From Thiocapsa sp. (GTDB taxonomy: Bacteria > Pseudomonadota > Gammaproteobacteria > Chromatiales > Chromatiaceae), in the NCBI RefSeq assembly GCF_022340925.1, contig NZ_JAJDNA010000051.1:1-35650 (forward strand): a stretch of 35,650 bases of DNA, read 5' to 3'. The position numbers and the translations under genes were made by a program. Numbering within the stretch: position 1 is the first letter of the stretch; each line of letters begins with the position of its first letter. This document shows positions 17,047-24,739 of this stretch, one piece after another. The notes beneath the pieces were generated by a model. It searched no databases. It was given only the letters and a program-made list of their open reading frames with translations, and was not told the origin of the DNA.

Positions 17047-17913
17047 TTACGTCAGCGGCAAGGCCCCCTTGCGCACGACCTTTCGAGCGTCTCTGCCTTT
17101 CACGATTCTGCCGTCTGACTCGATCCAGACGATGGAGCCAGTCGGACAACGTTCGATCGCCACCTTCGATGCCAGGTCGTTCTTCGCGTAGTCGACCGTC
17201 GCGAGGTTGTTTTGAATCCGGATCAGACCTTCCGGCGAGTCCTGAGCGCAGCGCCCGCAGGCCGTGCACACGACCTCACATTGGTGCTCGGCCTCGTCGC
17301 CGGGATCGAGGTTCTTGCAGGCCACCCACAATCGATGGCTGACCGGGTGCAGGCTGAAGAGACCCTTGGGACAAACGGTGACACAATCGCCGCAGGCGGT
17401 GCACTTGTCTTCGTCGACGACCGGCAGGCCATGGCGATCGAGCCGGATCGCATCGAACTCGCACACCTCCGCGCAATCCCCCATCCCGAGACAACCCCAT
17501 GAGCAGCCCTTCCCTCCGCCGGACACCAGCGCGGCGGCGCGACACGACTCCATCCCGCCGTATACCGCGCGGAGATAGGCGACGTGACTGCCGCCCGCGC
17601 AGGCCAGCCGCGCCACCCGTTTCTCGCCGGCGCCTAGCTCGACGCCCAGGAAATCGGCGATGACCTGATTCATCGCCTTTGAGTTTACCGTACATCGACC
17701 AGGCGCGATCTCGCCTTTGACCAGCATCTCGGCAAATGGCCGGCATCCCGCCGTACCGCAGGCACCGCAGTTCGCGCGCGGCAGCAGCTCCTCGACCTGG
17801 TCGATGCGCGGATCCTCATAGACGTACAGACGCCGGTTCGCCAGGACGAGGATCAGCGCAAGCAGCAGGCCGAGCGCGGCCATGAAACCGACGGCTGTAA
17901 AGATCGTTGCCAT
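17047..17913 (-). CDS. rnfB: electron transport complex subunit RnfB, long multi-cluster form
   Basis: 288 residues from ATG 17913 (MATIFTAVGF); the frame extends 44 codons further upstream, but the family N terminus is at this Met. A membrane anchor at about 5-25 is followed by the [4Fe-4S] domain with Cys49, 52, 57 and 74 (ANCGACGTAGC). Next comes a cysteine-rich stretch (Cys105, 124, 137, 141, 147, 151), then CTACGDCVTVCP (171-181) and CEVVCTACGRC (212-222). E. coli RsxB has about 192 residues, so this is the longer type known from anaerobes such as Bacteroides and Clostridium relatives. RnfB accepts electrons from ferredoxin at the cytoplasmic face. It is the first gene of the operon, 103 bp before nifJ, and a 15-bp inverted repeat lies 137 bp upstream of its start. 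Confidence 0.93.
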   Translation of the reverse strand: MATIFTAVGFMAALGLLLALILVLANRRLYVYEDPRIDQVEELLPRANCGACGTAGCRPFAEMLVKGEIAPGRCTVNSKAMNQVIADFLGVELGAGEKRVARLACAGGSHVAYLRAVYGGMESCRAAALVSGGGKGCSWGCLGMGDCAEVCEFDAIRLDRHGLPVVDEDKCTACGDCVTVCPKGLFSLHPVSHRLWVACKNLDPGDEAEHQCEVVCTACGRCAQDSPEGLIRIQNNLATVDYAKNDLASKVAIERCPTGSIVWIESDGRIVKGRDARKVVRKGALPLT

Positions 17914-18000
17914 AGACTGCTCATCGGGCACAAAGCGGACACCAGACCACCCGGTCGCGGCAGTCACGGCATCGGACTTCTGCCGTCCTTTCGGACCAGG

Positions 18001-18016
18001 TGCGAGAATCCTCGCA
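18001..18016 (-). repeat. short inverted repeat in the rnfB leader
   Basis: TGCGAG at 18001-18006 and CTCGCA at 18011-18016 around a 4-base loop, 88 bp upstream of the rnfB start. It could be a small RNA hairpin in the leader or an operator. No promoter elements were clear around it. Confidence 0.35.
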
Positions 18017-18049
18017 TGACGCCTCTTCCGCCCAAGAAACGGCACGAAT

Positions 18050-18090
18050 TTTACGGAATTATGATTTGTAAATTTTCATAATTCCGTAAA
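18050..18090 (-). promoter_or_regulatory. 15-bp perfect inverted repeat, candidate operator of the rnf operon
   Basis: Arms TTTACGGAATTATGA (18050-18064) and TCATAATTCCGTAAA (18076-18090) are perfect reverse complements around an 11-base AT-rich spacer. The patch is markedly AT-rich within a GC-rich genome. It ends 137 bp upstream of the rnfB ATG and about 118 bp after the stop of the preceding lipoprotein gene on the same strand. The stem is AT-rich and is not followed by a U-run in either direction, so an intrinsic terminator is unlikely. A binding site for a dimeric regulator is the better reading. I do not recognise the motif as Fnr, NtrC, NifA, ModE or Fur. Confidence 0.55.
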
Positions 18091-18180
18091 TCGTCACTAT
18101 TGGAACTCAGCAAAAGGACTTTGATCCAGAGCTTTTTTTGATCTAACGCATCCAACCTGCGAACAACCCGGACGGCGGGT

Positions 18181-18194
18181 CTCGGCCGGCCGAG
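18181..18194 (-). repeat. 14-bp perfect palindrome after the lipoprotein gene
   Basis: CTCGGCCGGCCGAG, 13 bases past the stop of the minus-strand lipoprotein gene. A stem here could help transcription end, but no T-run follows on that strand, so terminator function is uncertain. Confidence 0.3.
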
Positions 18195-18207
18195 CACCGG
18201 TTCGTCG

Positions 18208-19095
18208 TCACTGGATACGCTCGATCACGTCCGTCACCAACCCGGTTTGCAGGGCGTCAGACAGGGAGATCAGCAGAATCTTGTTGTTCGGCACCGACGC
18301 CGCTGCGATGGCGACATCCGGATCGATGCCCATCTCGCGCAGATACAGGAACGAGTCGGCGACGTAGCGCTGGCCTCCTTCGTGGCTGCTGAAGCGCCTC
18401 GGGACGCGACTCTGATGAATGCCCAGCTTGGCCCCGGGCGTGACGTAGCGCTCGGCACCTCCGGCGAGGACATCGATGCATGCCGAGGTACAGGCCTCGT
18501 CGACCGCGGCGCGCAGACCCATCGTCCTGAGGTACCGACCGAGCTTGCGCGCCTCGAAGACCGATCCCCCAGGACTATTGATGACCAGACCGACTGCCCG
18601 ACTGCGACGCAGCTCCGAGATGGTCCGGTCCGCAAACCCGTCGCTGATCTCGGCTCCATCGACCCGCAGCCAGGTCGTGCGCAGGGTCCCATCCGGCTCG
18701 AACCGAACCAAGGTCGAGGCCATGCCGGTCTCGGCGGAGACCTGCTGGCAGGATTCGGTGGCGAACGTCAAGAGCGCCGATCCGCGGGACGCGTACTCAC
18801 GCACCAGCTGATTGGATCGTTCGATGATGTCATCGACCTTGAAGCCATACTTGTCCGCGGCCGCAATCACCGCCGAGTCGGTTACCGCGACATCGAGATT
18901 CTGGCCAACGCGCAGCAGATGGCAGGCCGCGATCCTGGTCAGCCAATCGGCCTGACTGAGGCCCACCGGAGGGGCGCTTGGGCCGGAGACCGTTATCGAG
19001 CCCGAGGGGGTGCAACCCGGGAGCAGGAGTGCCCCCAGACCCAGCAGGACGAGCAGGCGCGCCCATGACATCACGCGGTGTCGGCTCCGGGCCAT
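18208..19095 (-). CDS. lipoprotein with a ClpP/crotonase-like serine-protease fold
   Basis: 295 residues from ATG 19095, whose A overlaps the TGA of hisHF (TGATG). The N terminus is a signal peptide with basic residues, a Leu-rich core and the lipobox LLLPGC, so the mature protein should be lipidated and periplasmic. From about residue 160 it shows the pattern of periplasmic ClpP-like proteins: VINSPGGSVFEARKLGRYL, then VDEACTSACIDVLAGGAERYV with a serine in SAC as candidate nucleophile, then PGAKLGIHQSR with a possible catalytic His. The C terminus (DALQTGLVTDVI) fits the fold. Substrate and partner are unknown. Translational coupling to a histidine biosynthesis gene is odd and gives no obvious functional link. 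Confidence 0.75.
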   Translation of the reverse strand: MARSRHRVMSWARLLVLLGLGALLLPGCTPSGSITVSGPSAPPVGLSQADWLTRIAACHLLRVGQNLDVAVTDSAVIAAADKYGFKVDDIIERSNQLVREYASRGSALLTFATESCQQVSAETGMASTLVRFEPDGTLRTTWLRVDGAEISDGFADRTISELRRSRAVGLVINSPGGSVFEARKLGRYLRTMGLRAAVDEACTSACIDVLAGGAERYVTPGAKLGIHQSRVPRRFSSHEGGQRYVADSFLYLREMGIDPDVAIAAASVPNNKILLISLSDALQTGLVTDVIERIQ

Positions 19096-20681
19096 CAGGT
19101 CCGGATCTCGATTCCCTGCCCGATGAGATAGGCCTTGACGGCCTGGATCGGGACCTCGCGACGGTGAAAGATCCCCGCAGCCAATGCCGCCTCCACGCCG
19201 GTGGCGGCGAACACCTCCGCGAAATGCTCGACACACCCCGCGCCGCTGGAGGCAATCACGGGGATGCCGACGGACGACCGGACGGCCGCGACCAGCTCGA
19301 GGTCGAAACCCGATCCCGTGCCGTCCCGATCGATCGAGTTCAGCAGGATCTCGCCCGCTCCCAGTTGCTCGCAGGCCTGCGCCAGCTCAACGGCACCGAC
19401 GTCGCGACCCTCCCGGCCACCCTTCACAGTGCATTGAAACCAACAATAGCGCTCGCCCTGTGGCCCCGGCGTCGTCGTCTCGATGGTCTGGTGCCGTGTT
19501 TCTCCAGGGGAGTGAACGTAGACGCGGCGAGGATCGATGGAGATGACGACCGCCTGGTTGCCATACAGATGCGCGATCTGCTCGATCGCCGTGCTGCCGT
19601 CTTTGGTGCCGCGCCTCAAATAGCCTTCGACCGCCGCGACCGCGTCCGAGCCGATCGAGATCTTGTCCGCCCCTGAGCGAAAATAGGCATTCGCCACATC
19701 GAGGGCCGAATAGGAGCAGCCGCTGGCGTCTCGAAAGGCGCGGATGCCACCGCCGATCGTCAGCGGCACGAAGACACGTTCGGAGGTCCGTTGCAGGACC
19801 TCCAACATCGGCTGATCCGCGAGCGGAAAATCTCGGAAGGCGGTGATGTTGAGAAAGGTGATCTCATCGGCACCCTCCTCGTAGTAACGCTGGGCAAGCT
19901 CCACCGGCTTGCCAAGGTTGCGTACCTTCCCAGCCTCGCGCACGTCGTATTGATCGCCCTTGGTGACCACCAGGTCGCCGGCGTCATTGGTCCGCACGTC
20001 CAGACACGCGATGATGCGCTTGGCCAGGCGGGTCTTTGTTTGATCGCCTCCGGCGCCGATGGCCGCAGGCGCCTGAGCGCCAGCGAGGAACCGGCGCAAG
20101 AGACGCAGACCGGCCGCGCCGCTCTTTTCCGGGTGGAACTGGACCGCGGCGACCTGACCATGCTGAACAGCGCTCAAGAAGGGGCGTCCATAATCCGTTT
20201 TGGCGAGGTGCCAAGCCTCGTTTTCAGCGGTCGGCGCTGCATAGTACGAATGGACGAAGTAAAGCTTCTCTCCCGCATAGTCACCGAACAACGCCGAGCC
20301 GCGCTCGAGCCGGACGTCGTTCCAGCCCATATGCGGCACTGCGAGCGAACCCGAGTCAAAGCGACGGATCTTCCCCTGAATGATTCCCAGCCCTGATACC
20401 TCGGGGGATTCCTCGCTGCCTTCGAACAGGGTTTGCAGACCGATGCAGATCCCGAGATACGGCCGGCCCGCAGCGAGGTATTCACGCAGAGGCGCCACAT
20501 AGCCGAGCCGATGGAGGCGCTCCATTGCGGCACCGAAGGCGCCGACACCGGGAAAGATCAGTCGCTCCGCCTTCAGGATATCATCGGGGCGTGCGATCTC
20601 GGTCAGCGAGAAGCCCAGTGCGTGGATCGCATTGCGCAGACTGCGCACATTGCCTGCGCCATAGTCGAGCAGGGAAATCAT
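19095..20681 (-). CDS. hisHF: bifunctional imidazole glycerol phosphate synthase, fused HisH-HisF
   Basis: 528 residues from ATG 20681 (MISLLDYGAGNVRSL). Residues 1-200 are the glutamine amidotransferase: Cys79 in GICIGLQTLF, His183 and Glu185 in FHPEK. After a linker of about 17 residues, residues 218-528 are the HisF cyclase barrel, with ACLDVR (Asp228), TIGGGIRAF, GADKISIGSDAV, ISIDPRRVYV and IPVIASSGAG. The enzyme converts PRFAR and glutamine-derived ammonia to IGP and AICAR in histidine synthesis. Bacteria normally use two separate proteins. Here the cyclase half reads like the yeast/plant HIS7 form (GDLVVTKGDQYDVRE, VRNLGKPVEL, LPMLEVLQRT-like LADQPMLEVLQRT). No other his gene is in the window. 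Confidence 0.93.
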   Translation of the reverse strand: MISLLDYGAGNVRSLRNAIHALGFSLTEIARPDDILKAERLIFPGVGAFGAAMERLHRLGYVAPLREYLAAGRPYLGICIGLQTLFEGSEESPEVSGLGIIQGKIRRFDSGSLAVPHMGWNDVRLERGSALFGDYAGEKLYFVHSYYAAPTAENEAWHLAKTDYGRPFLSAVQHGQVAAVQFHPEKSGAAGLRLLRRFLAGAQAPAAIGAGGDQTKTRLAKRIIACLDVRTNDAGDLVVTKGDQYDVREAGKVRNLGKPVELAQRYYEEGADEITFLNITAFRDFPLADQPMLEVLQRTSERVFVPLTIGGGIRAFRDASGCSYSALDVANAYFRSGADKISIGSDAVAAVEGYLRRGTKDGSTAIEQIAHLYGNQAVVISIDPRRVYVHSPGETRHQTIETTTPGPQGERYCWFQCTVKGGREGRDVGAVELAQACEQLGAGEILLNSIDRDGTGSGFDLELVAAVRSSVGIPVIASSGAGCVEHFAEVFAATGVEAALAAGIFHRREVPIQAVKAYLIGQGIEIRT

Positions 20682-20753
20682 GGGTCGAATCCGCAGGGAG
20701 TCCAGTTGATGTCGGCGCGGGGTTAGAGTCGAATGGCACTGATTCAGGCCGGT

Positions 20754-20814
20754 AGTCCGCTGTGCGGACCGCAACTGGAGCGCGCGAACCGGTCAAAGGT
20801 CCGCACAGCGGACT
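20754..20814. repeat. nested inverted repeat (two hairpins inside a 17-bp palindrome)
   Basis: AGTCCGCTGTGCGGACC at 20754-20770 and its exact reverse complement at 20798-20814, separated by 27 bases. Each arm is also a hairpin by itself (GTCCGC, 3-base loop, GCGGAC). It sits in the 218-bp gap between the MerR-type gene and hisHF, both on the minus strand. The form recalls paired REP/BIME elements or a back-to-back terminator; no T-run follows. No second copy was noticed in the window. Confidence 0.7.
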
Positions 20815-20899
20815 CCACGCTCCGGTCGCACCCGACCAGGTCCGGCGAATGCCGTTAAGTCAGTGCATTCGGGTCAAAGTCCCCTCTCGACCGAAACGC

Positions 20900-21916
20900 C
20901 TATTTTAACGCCATCGAACCGTCAGGTTCAGATTTCTCGCCTCTGACATCAAGCTCAATCCCCTCGGCAGCGGCGACACGCGTCAGGGCGGCTTCCATCA
21001 TCGAACGCGCCTGCGCAGTCGCCGCGTGCAGGTACGCATGGAGTGCGGCGTCATCGGCGTTGCGGAGCTCGCATTCCTCACTATAGGTCTCGAAGGCATT
21101 GAGCGCGAGGACGAGATCCGCCAGGTGGCGGGGACACTCGCAGCGCACGCTCGTCGATGTGGTCGCGATCCGCAGCAGATCGACATCCGTGAAGCGGCGG
21201 GGAGAGATCGGAAAGAGAAGGTCGACGTCAGGCGGTTCAGGGGAAGCGACCGGAGCCCCGCCACGTTGGGTCAAACACAATCGGCAGAGCTCTTCCGGAT
21301 CGACCGGGGCGCGTTTCGCAAGCACCCGGCGGGACGCGAGCCGTTCGATGGTGCCCCGGTTTGCGAACCTGTAGACCAGGATCGCGCCGGACGCGCCCGA
21401 GCGCGAGACCAACTCGGCGATCTCGCGAACCTGGTCGCCGTGGAGGGTCGGGCATTCGAATACGACCAGGTCCGGAGCGACGTCCGGGCGGTGGTCTTGG
21501 ATGAAGGTCTCACGGGAATCGTAGCAACCCGCCAGCTCGATGCCTTGGAAGGCCGAGGCTGTGCTGCGGAGTCGATCCGCCAGAGATCGTCCAATCACCA
21601 GGACGCGACAGGGAAGCAGCGGCCCGCCCGGTTTTTCGGGCAGGTCCGTCCCGCGGATTCGGGCGCGCAGTTGGTCGAGTGACAGGCTCGCGACGCTGCT
21701 GATGGCATCGCCTCTGTCGACCAGGCGCTTAATGAGTGTGAGACGACTGACATCGTTCTGGCCGTAAAGACGCGCGCCGGAATCCGATCGAACCGGACAG
21801 ACGACACCGTAGCGCCGCTCCCAGACCCGCAGGGTGTCGGCGGGCACACCGGTCAGGCGCGATACCGCGCCGATACGGTAGGTGTGACCCAGTGAAGCGG
21901 TGTCCTGATCGGCCAA
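20900..21916 (-). CDS. MerR-type transcriptional regulator with a degenerate sensor domain
   Basis: 338 residues. Residues 12-80 are a MerR-type winged helix: [27 protein letters not shown], then [22 protein letters not shown]. Residues about 100-210 look like a Rossmann-type alpha/beta domain ([41 protein letters not shown]), as in cobalamin-binding MerR regulators such as CarH/LitR. However, I do not see the DxHxxG cobalamin motif or a phosphoacceptor pattern. Residues 240-325 are helical with a Cys pair (VRCEC). The start is TTG 21916, preceded by AGAGGA seven bases away; an ATG slightly upstream is in another frame. It lies divergent to potF and upstream of hisHF on the same strand. Targets and signal are unknown. 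Confidence 0.75.
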   Translation of the reverse strand: MADQDTASLGHTYRIGAVSRLTGVPADTLRVWERRYGVVCPVRSDSGARLYGQNDVSRLTLIKRLVDRGDAISSVASLSLDQLRARIRGTDLPEKPGGPLLPCRVLVIGRSLADRLRSTASAFQGIELAGCYDSRETFIQDHRPDVAPDLVVFECPTLHGDQVREIAELVSRSGASGAILVYRFANRGTIERLASRRVLAKRAPVDPEELCRLCLTQRGGAPVASPEPPDVDLLFPISPRRFTDVDLLRIATTSTSVRCECPRHLADLVLALNAFETYSEECELRNADDAALHAYLHAATAQARSMMEAALTRVAAAEGIELDVRGEKSEPDGSMALK

Positions 21917-22381
21917 AGCGGAATCCTCTGCATTGAAGTGGCGCCCGAGATCGAACCTGCCATAGTCAAACGCTCAGGTGTTCAGCGTTTCCCGTCCGGG
22001 ACACGAGGCCCCGGCATGTTCTGCCACCTCAGTGCCTGAACAGGGGCCTTCCGAGCGTCGCGCCGCTCGAAAGGCGCGCTGACGATGGCCAGGATGGCCC
22101 TGCGACAGCATCTGCGTAGGGTTGGGGGCGAGATGCCCGTCGTCCAACTCTTGTCCAGTAAACGCGCCTGCGAGCGGGTGAGATTGGACGTCTCCGGTAT
22201 CCGCGCATTCCGGCCCCGGGAGGGGCGCAGGCAGGTGCGCGGGGCGCCGCTGGCCTTGGGCCGAGATGCCTGCGAGGCAAACTAAGGCTACTCCCTCGAG
22301 GTAAAACTAAAGTAGGATTCCGCACCTCGCTGCGCTGATCTCAACGCTCGTCCCAGAGCCATCCGATCGGGGGTGCCCCAG
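21917..22381. other. 465-bp divergent intergenic region (merR-type gene / potF)
   Basis: It should contain promoters for both flanking genes. Close to potF there is a direct repeat AAACTAA at 22279-22285 and 22304-22310, 25 bp apart in an A-rich patch, which could be a regulator site. A CGCGCC/GGCGCG inverted repeat lies near 22059-22078. No credible gene or RNA was recognised, and the open frames here have shadow-like translations. Confidence 0.45.
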
Positions 22382-23485
22382 ATGCCACGGACCTTGACCC
22401 TTCTCGGTCTCCTTCTGCCAGTCGCCTTGACGCTCCAACCGCGCGCCTCGGGCGCGGACCAGTCGGTGCATCTCTACAACTGGAGCGATTACTTCGCCGC
22501 AGACACCCTGTCGGGCTTCCAGGCCAAGTCCGGAATCCGTCCTGTTCTGGACGTCTACGACTCCAACGAGGTCTTGGAGGCCAAGCTCTTTGCCGGGCAC
22601 AGCGGGTACGATCTCGTCTTCCCGACAGCACGGCCGTTTGCGGCGCGCCACGTCAAGGCGGATCTCTACCTCCCGTTGGAGAAGGACAAGCTGCCGGGCC
22701 TTGACCAGCTCGATCCGGCGATCATGAGCAGCCTGTCCGCGATCGACCCGAACAACGACCATCTTGTGCCTTACATGTGGGGCACGTCCGGGCTGGGGCT
22801 CAACCTCGACAGGATTCAGGCGGCGTTGGGCGATGAGGCGGATCTCGACACCTGGGGGCTCCTGTTCGATCCCGAGACGGCCGCCAAGCTCGCTGACTGC
22901 GGTATCAGCATGCTGGACGACCCGGCCGAGGTCGTGCCCGCCGCCCTCGCCTATCTCGGCAAGGAGCCGAACAGTCTCGACAAGGCCGATCTGGATGCTG
23001 CTTCAGCCTTGATCGGGGCAATCTACCCATACGTCCGCTACTTCCATTCCTCGCAGTATGTCAGCGATTTGGCCAACGGCGACATCTGTCTCGCCATGGG
23101 CTACTCCGGCGACGTCTTTCAAGCCCAGGCCCGCGCCGAAGAGGCCGATAAAGGTGTCGTCATCGAGTACCGTCTTCCCCGCGAAGGGGCCGCGATCTGG
23201 ACCGACGTGATCGCGATCCCCAAGGACGCCCCCAACCCCGATGCCGCTCATGCCTTCATCGCCTACCTGCTCGAGCCACCGGTCATCGCCGCGATCAGCA
23301 ATGAGGTCTATTACGCCAATCCCAACCTGGCCGCGACGGATCTGCTGGAAGAGGACGTCCGGGAGGATCCTGCGATCTACCCCCCCAACGAGGTCAAAAA
23401 ACGGCTCTTCACTCAGGCCGAGCGCAGCGATCGTGAGCTTCGCGAGCTGAATCGGCTCTGGACCCGTATCAAAGCCAACCGCTGA
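22382..23485 (+). CDS. potF: polyamine ABC transporter, periplasmic binding protein (PotF/PotD type)
   Basis: 367 residues from ATG 22382, which lies 6-8 bases after GGGGG; a GTG nine bases upstream is also possible. The N terminus is a Sec signal peptide with probable cleavage after PRASGA. The mature start VHLYNWSDYFAADTLSGFQAKSGI is the classic polyamine-binding protein opening. DVYDSNEVLEAKLFAGHSGYDLVFPT, PYMWGTSGLGLN and AMGYSGDVFQA line the ligand site in the family, and Asn/Trp/Ser/Asp positions expected for amine binding are present. It delivers putrescine or spermidine to the membrane permease encoded downstream; which one cannot be read from sequence. It is first of four co-directional genes. 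Confidence 0.9.
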   Translation: MPRTLTLLGLLLPVALTLQPRASGADQSVHLYNWSDYFAADTLSGFQAKSGIRPVLDVYDSNEVLEAKLFAGHSGYDLVFPTARPFAARHVKADLYLPLEKDKLPGLDQLDPAIMSSLSAIDPNNDHLVPYMWGTSGLGLNLDRIQAALGDEADLDTWGLLFDPETAAKLADCGISMLDDPAEVVPAALAYLGKEPNSLDKADLDAASALIGAIYPYVRYFHSSQYVSDLANGDICLAMGYSGDVFQAQARAEEADKGVVIEYRLPREGAAIWTDVIAIPKDAPNPDAAHAFIAYLLEPPVIAAISNEVYYANPNLAATDLLEEDVREDPAIYPPNEVKKRLFTQAERSDRELRELNRLWTRIKANR

Positions 23486-23499
23486 CGCCGGAAGAGCAT

Positions 23500-24636
23500 G
23501 TGCCGACCCTAGCCGAAAACCAGCGGCTGGAGCCCTGGCAGGACCCCAGGGCCGCCCCCTATCTTCGCGTCGATCGTGTGACCAAAAAGTTTGGGGACGT
23601 CTACGCGGTCGACGACGTCAGTCTGGACATCTTCAAGGGCGAGTTCTTTTCCCTTCTGGGGAGCTCCGGCTGCGGGAAATCGACCCTCCTGCGCATCCTC
23701 GCGGGACTCGAGTACCCGAGCGCCGGCCGAATCTATATCGACGGCGTTGACGTCACGGATGTTCCCGCGTACTCCCGACCCGTCAACATGATGTTCCAGT
23801 CCTATGCGCTGTTCCCGCATATGAGCGTAGAGCAGAACGTCGAGTTCGGCCTCAAGCAGGACCGTCTACCGCGGTCGGAGCGCGTCGAGCGGGTCGGTGA
23901 GATGCTCGACCTGCTCAAGATCACGGAGCTGCGCAAACGCCGGCCCGACCAGCTTTCGGGCGGCCAACGCCAACGGGTGGCGCTGGCGCGCAGCCTGGCC
24001 AAGCACCCGAAGCTGCTCCTGCTCGACGAGCCGCTCGGGGCACTCGACAAACGACTGCGCGAGAATACCCAGTTCGAGCTCGTGAACCTTCAAGAGCGGC
24101 TCGGGATCACCTTCGTGACCGTGACCCATGACCAAGAGGAGGCGATGACCATGTCGACACGCATCGCCGTCATGGATGCAGGCCAGATCATGCAGGTCGA
24201 CACACCGACGGCGATCTACGAGTTTCCGACCTGCCGTTTCGTGGCCGAGTTCATCGGCTCGGTCAACCTCTTCGAAGGCAAGGTCGTCGCGGCCGAGGGC
24301 GATGAGGTGCTGGTCGAGACCCGGGTCGGTCGGCCGATGCGGATGCGCAGCTTCCACCCGCTCGTTCTGGGAACCCCCGTCACGATCGCCGTGCGCCCGG
24401 AGAAGATGCGACTGTCGCAGGAAGACCGGGAGGACGGCGTCAATCAGCTGCAGGGGGTGGTCGAGGATATCGCGTACCTCGGGGATGTTTCCATCTACCG
24501 GGTGCGGATCGGGGACGGCTCGCTCGTGGAGATGACGCTGACCAACGTCCAACCCCGCACCGAGCAGGCGCTGACATGGGAGCAGGAGGTGGTCATCGAA
24601 TGGTCCCCGACCAGCGGTGTCGTGTTGACCGAGTAG
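23500..24636 (+). CDS. potG: polyamine ABC transporter ATP-binding protein
   Basis: 378 residues from GTG 23500, with GGAAGAG six bases before it; the ATG one base earlier is out of frame. ATPase motifs are complete: Walker A GSSGCGKST at 55-63, Q-loop MMFQSY, signature LSGGQ at 152-156, Walker B LLLLDEP at 172-178, H-loop VTHDQEEAM. A TOBE-type C-terminal domain follows (residues about 290-375, with TIAVRPEKMRL). It powers import of polyamines through the PotH/PotI channel at the inner membrane. It starts 14 bases after the potF stop. potG rather than potA is chosen because the gene order is F-G-H-I. Confidence 0.9.
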   Translation: MPTLAENQRLEPWQDPRAAPYLRVDRVTKKFGDVYAVDDVSLDIFKGEFFSLLGSSGCGKSTLLRILAGLEYPSAGRIYIDGVDVTDVPAYSRPVNMMFQSYALFPHMSVEQNVEFGLKQDRLPRSERVERVGEMLDLLKITELRKRRPDQLSGGQRQRVALARSLAKHPKLLLLDEPLGALDKRLRENTQFELVNLQERLGITFVTVTHDQEEAMTMSTRIAVMDAGQIMQVDTPTAIYEFPTCRFVAEFIGSVNLFEGKVVAAEGDEVLVETRVGRPMRMRSFHPLVLGTPVTIAVRPEKMRLSQEDREDGVNQLQGVVEDIAYLGDVSIYRVRIGDGSLVEMTLTNVQPRTEQALTWEQEVVIEWSPTSGVVLTE

Positions 24637-24665
24637 CCTGCGCCAGGTCGCAAGCCAGGGCGAGC

Positions 24666-24692
24666 AATGGCCTGCCGTCAGGCGTGGCCATT
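24666..24692 (+). repeat. intercistronic hairpin between potG and potH
   Basis: AATGGCC at 24666-24672 pairs with GGCCATT at 24686-24692, with a further CCTG/CAGG pairing possible inside. It lies in the 103-bp potG-potH gap. No T-run follows, so it may stabilise or tune the message rather than end it. Confidence 0.35.
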
Positions 24693-24739
24693 CCGCGTCG
24701 CTTCGACTCAATGCCGGACTAACCTTCCGAGCTCTCGCC

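Noticed and set aside
9282..17514. KOPS-like octamers as evidence for terminus polarity around the dif-like site
   Set aside because: GGGAAGGG occurs at 10098, 13510 and 15931, and CCCTNCCC at 9282 and 17507, so both orientations are present and no polarity can be read.
18050..18090. Inverted repeat as an intrinsic terminator of the lipoprotein gene
   Set aside because: The stem is AT-rich and is not followed by a U-run in the transcript direction.
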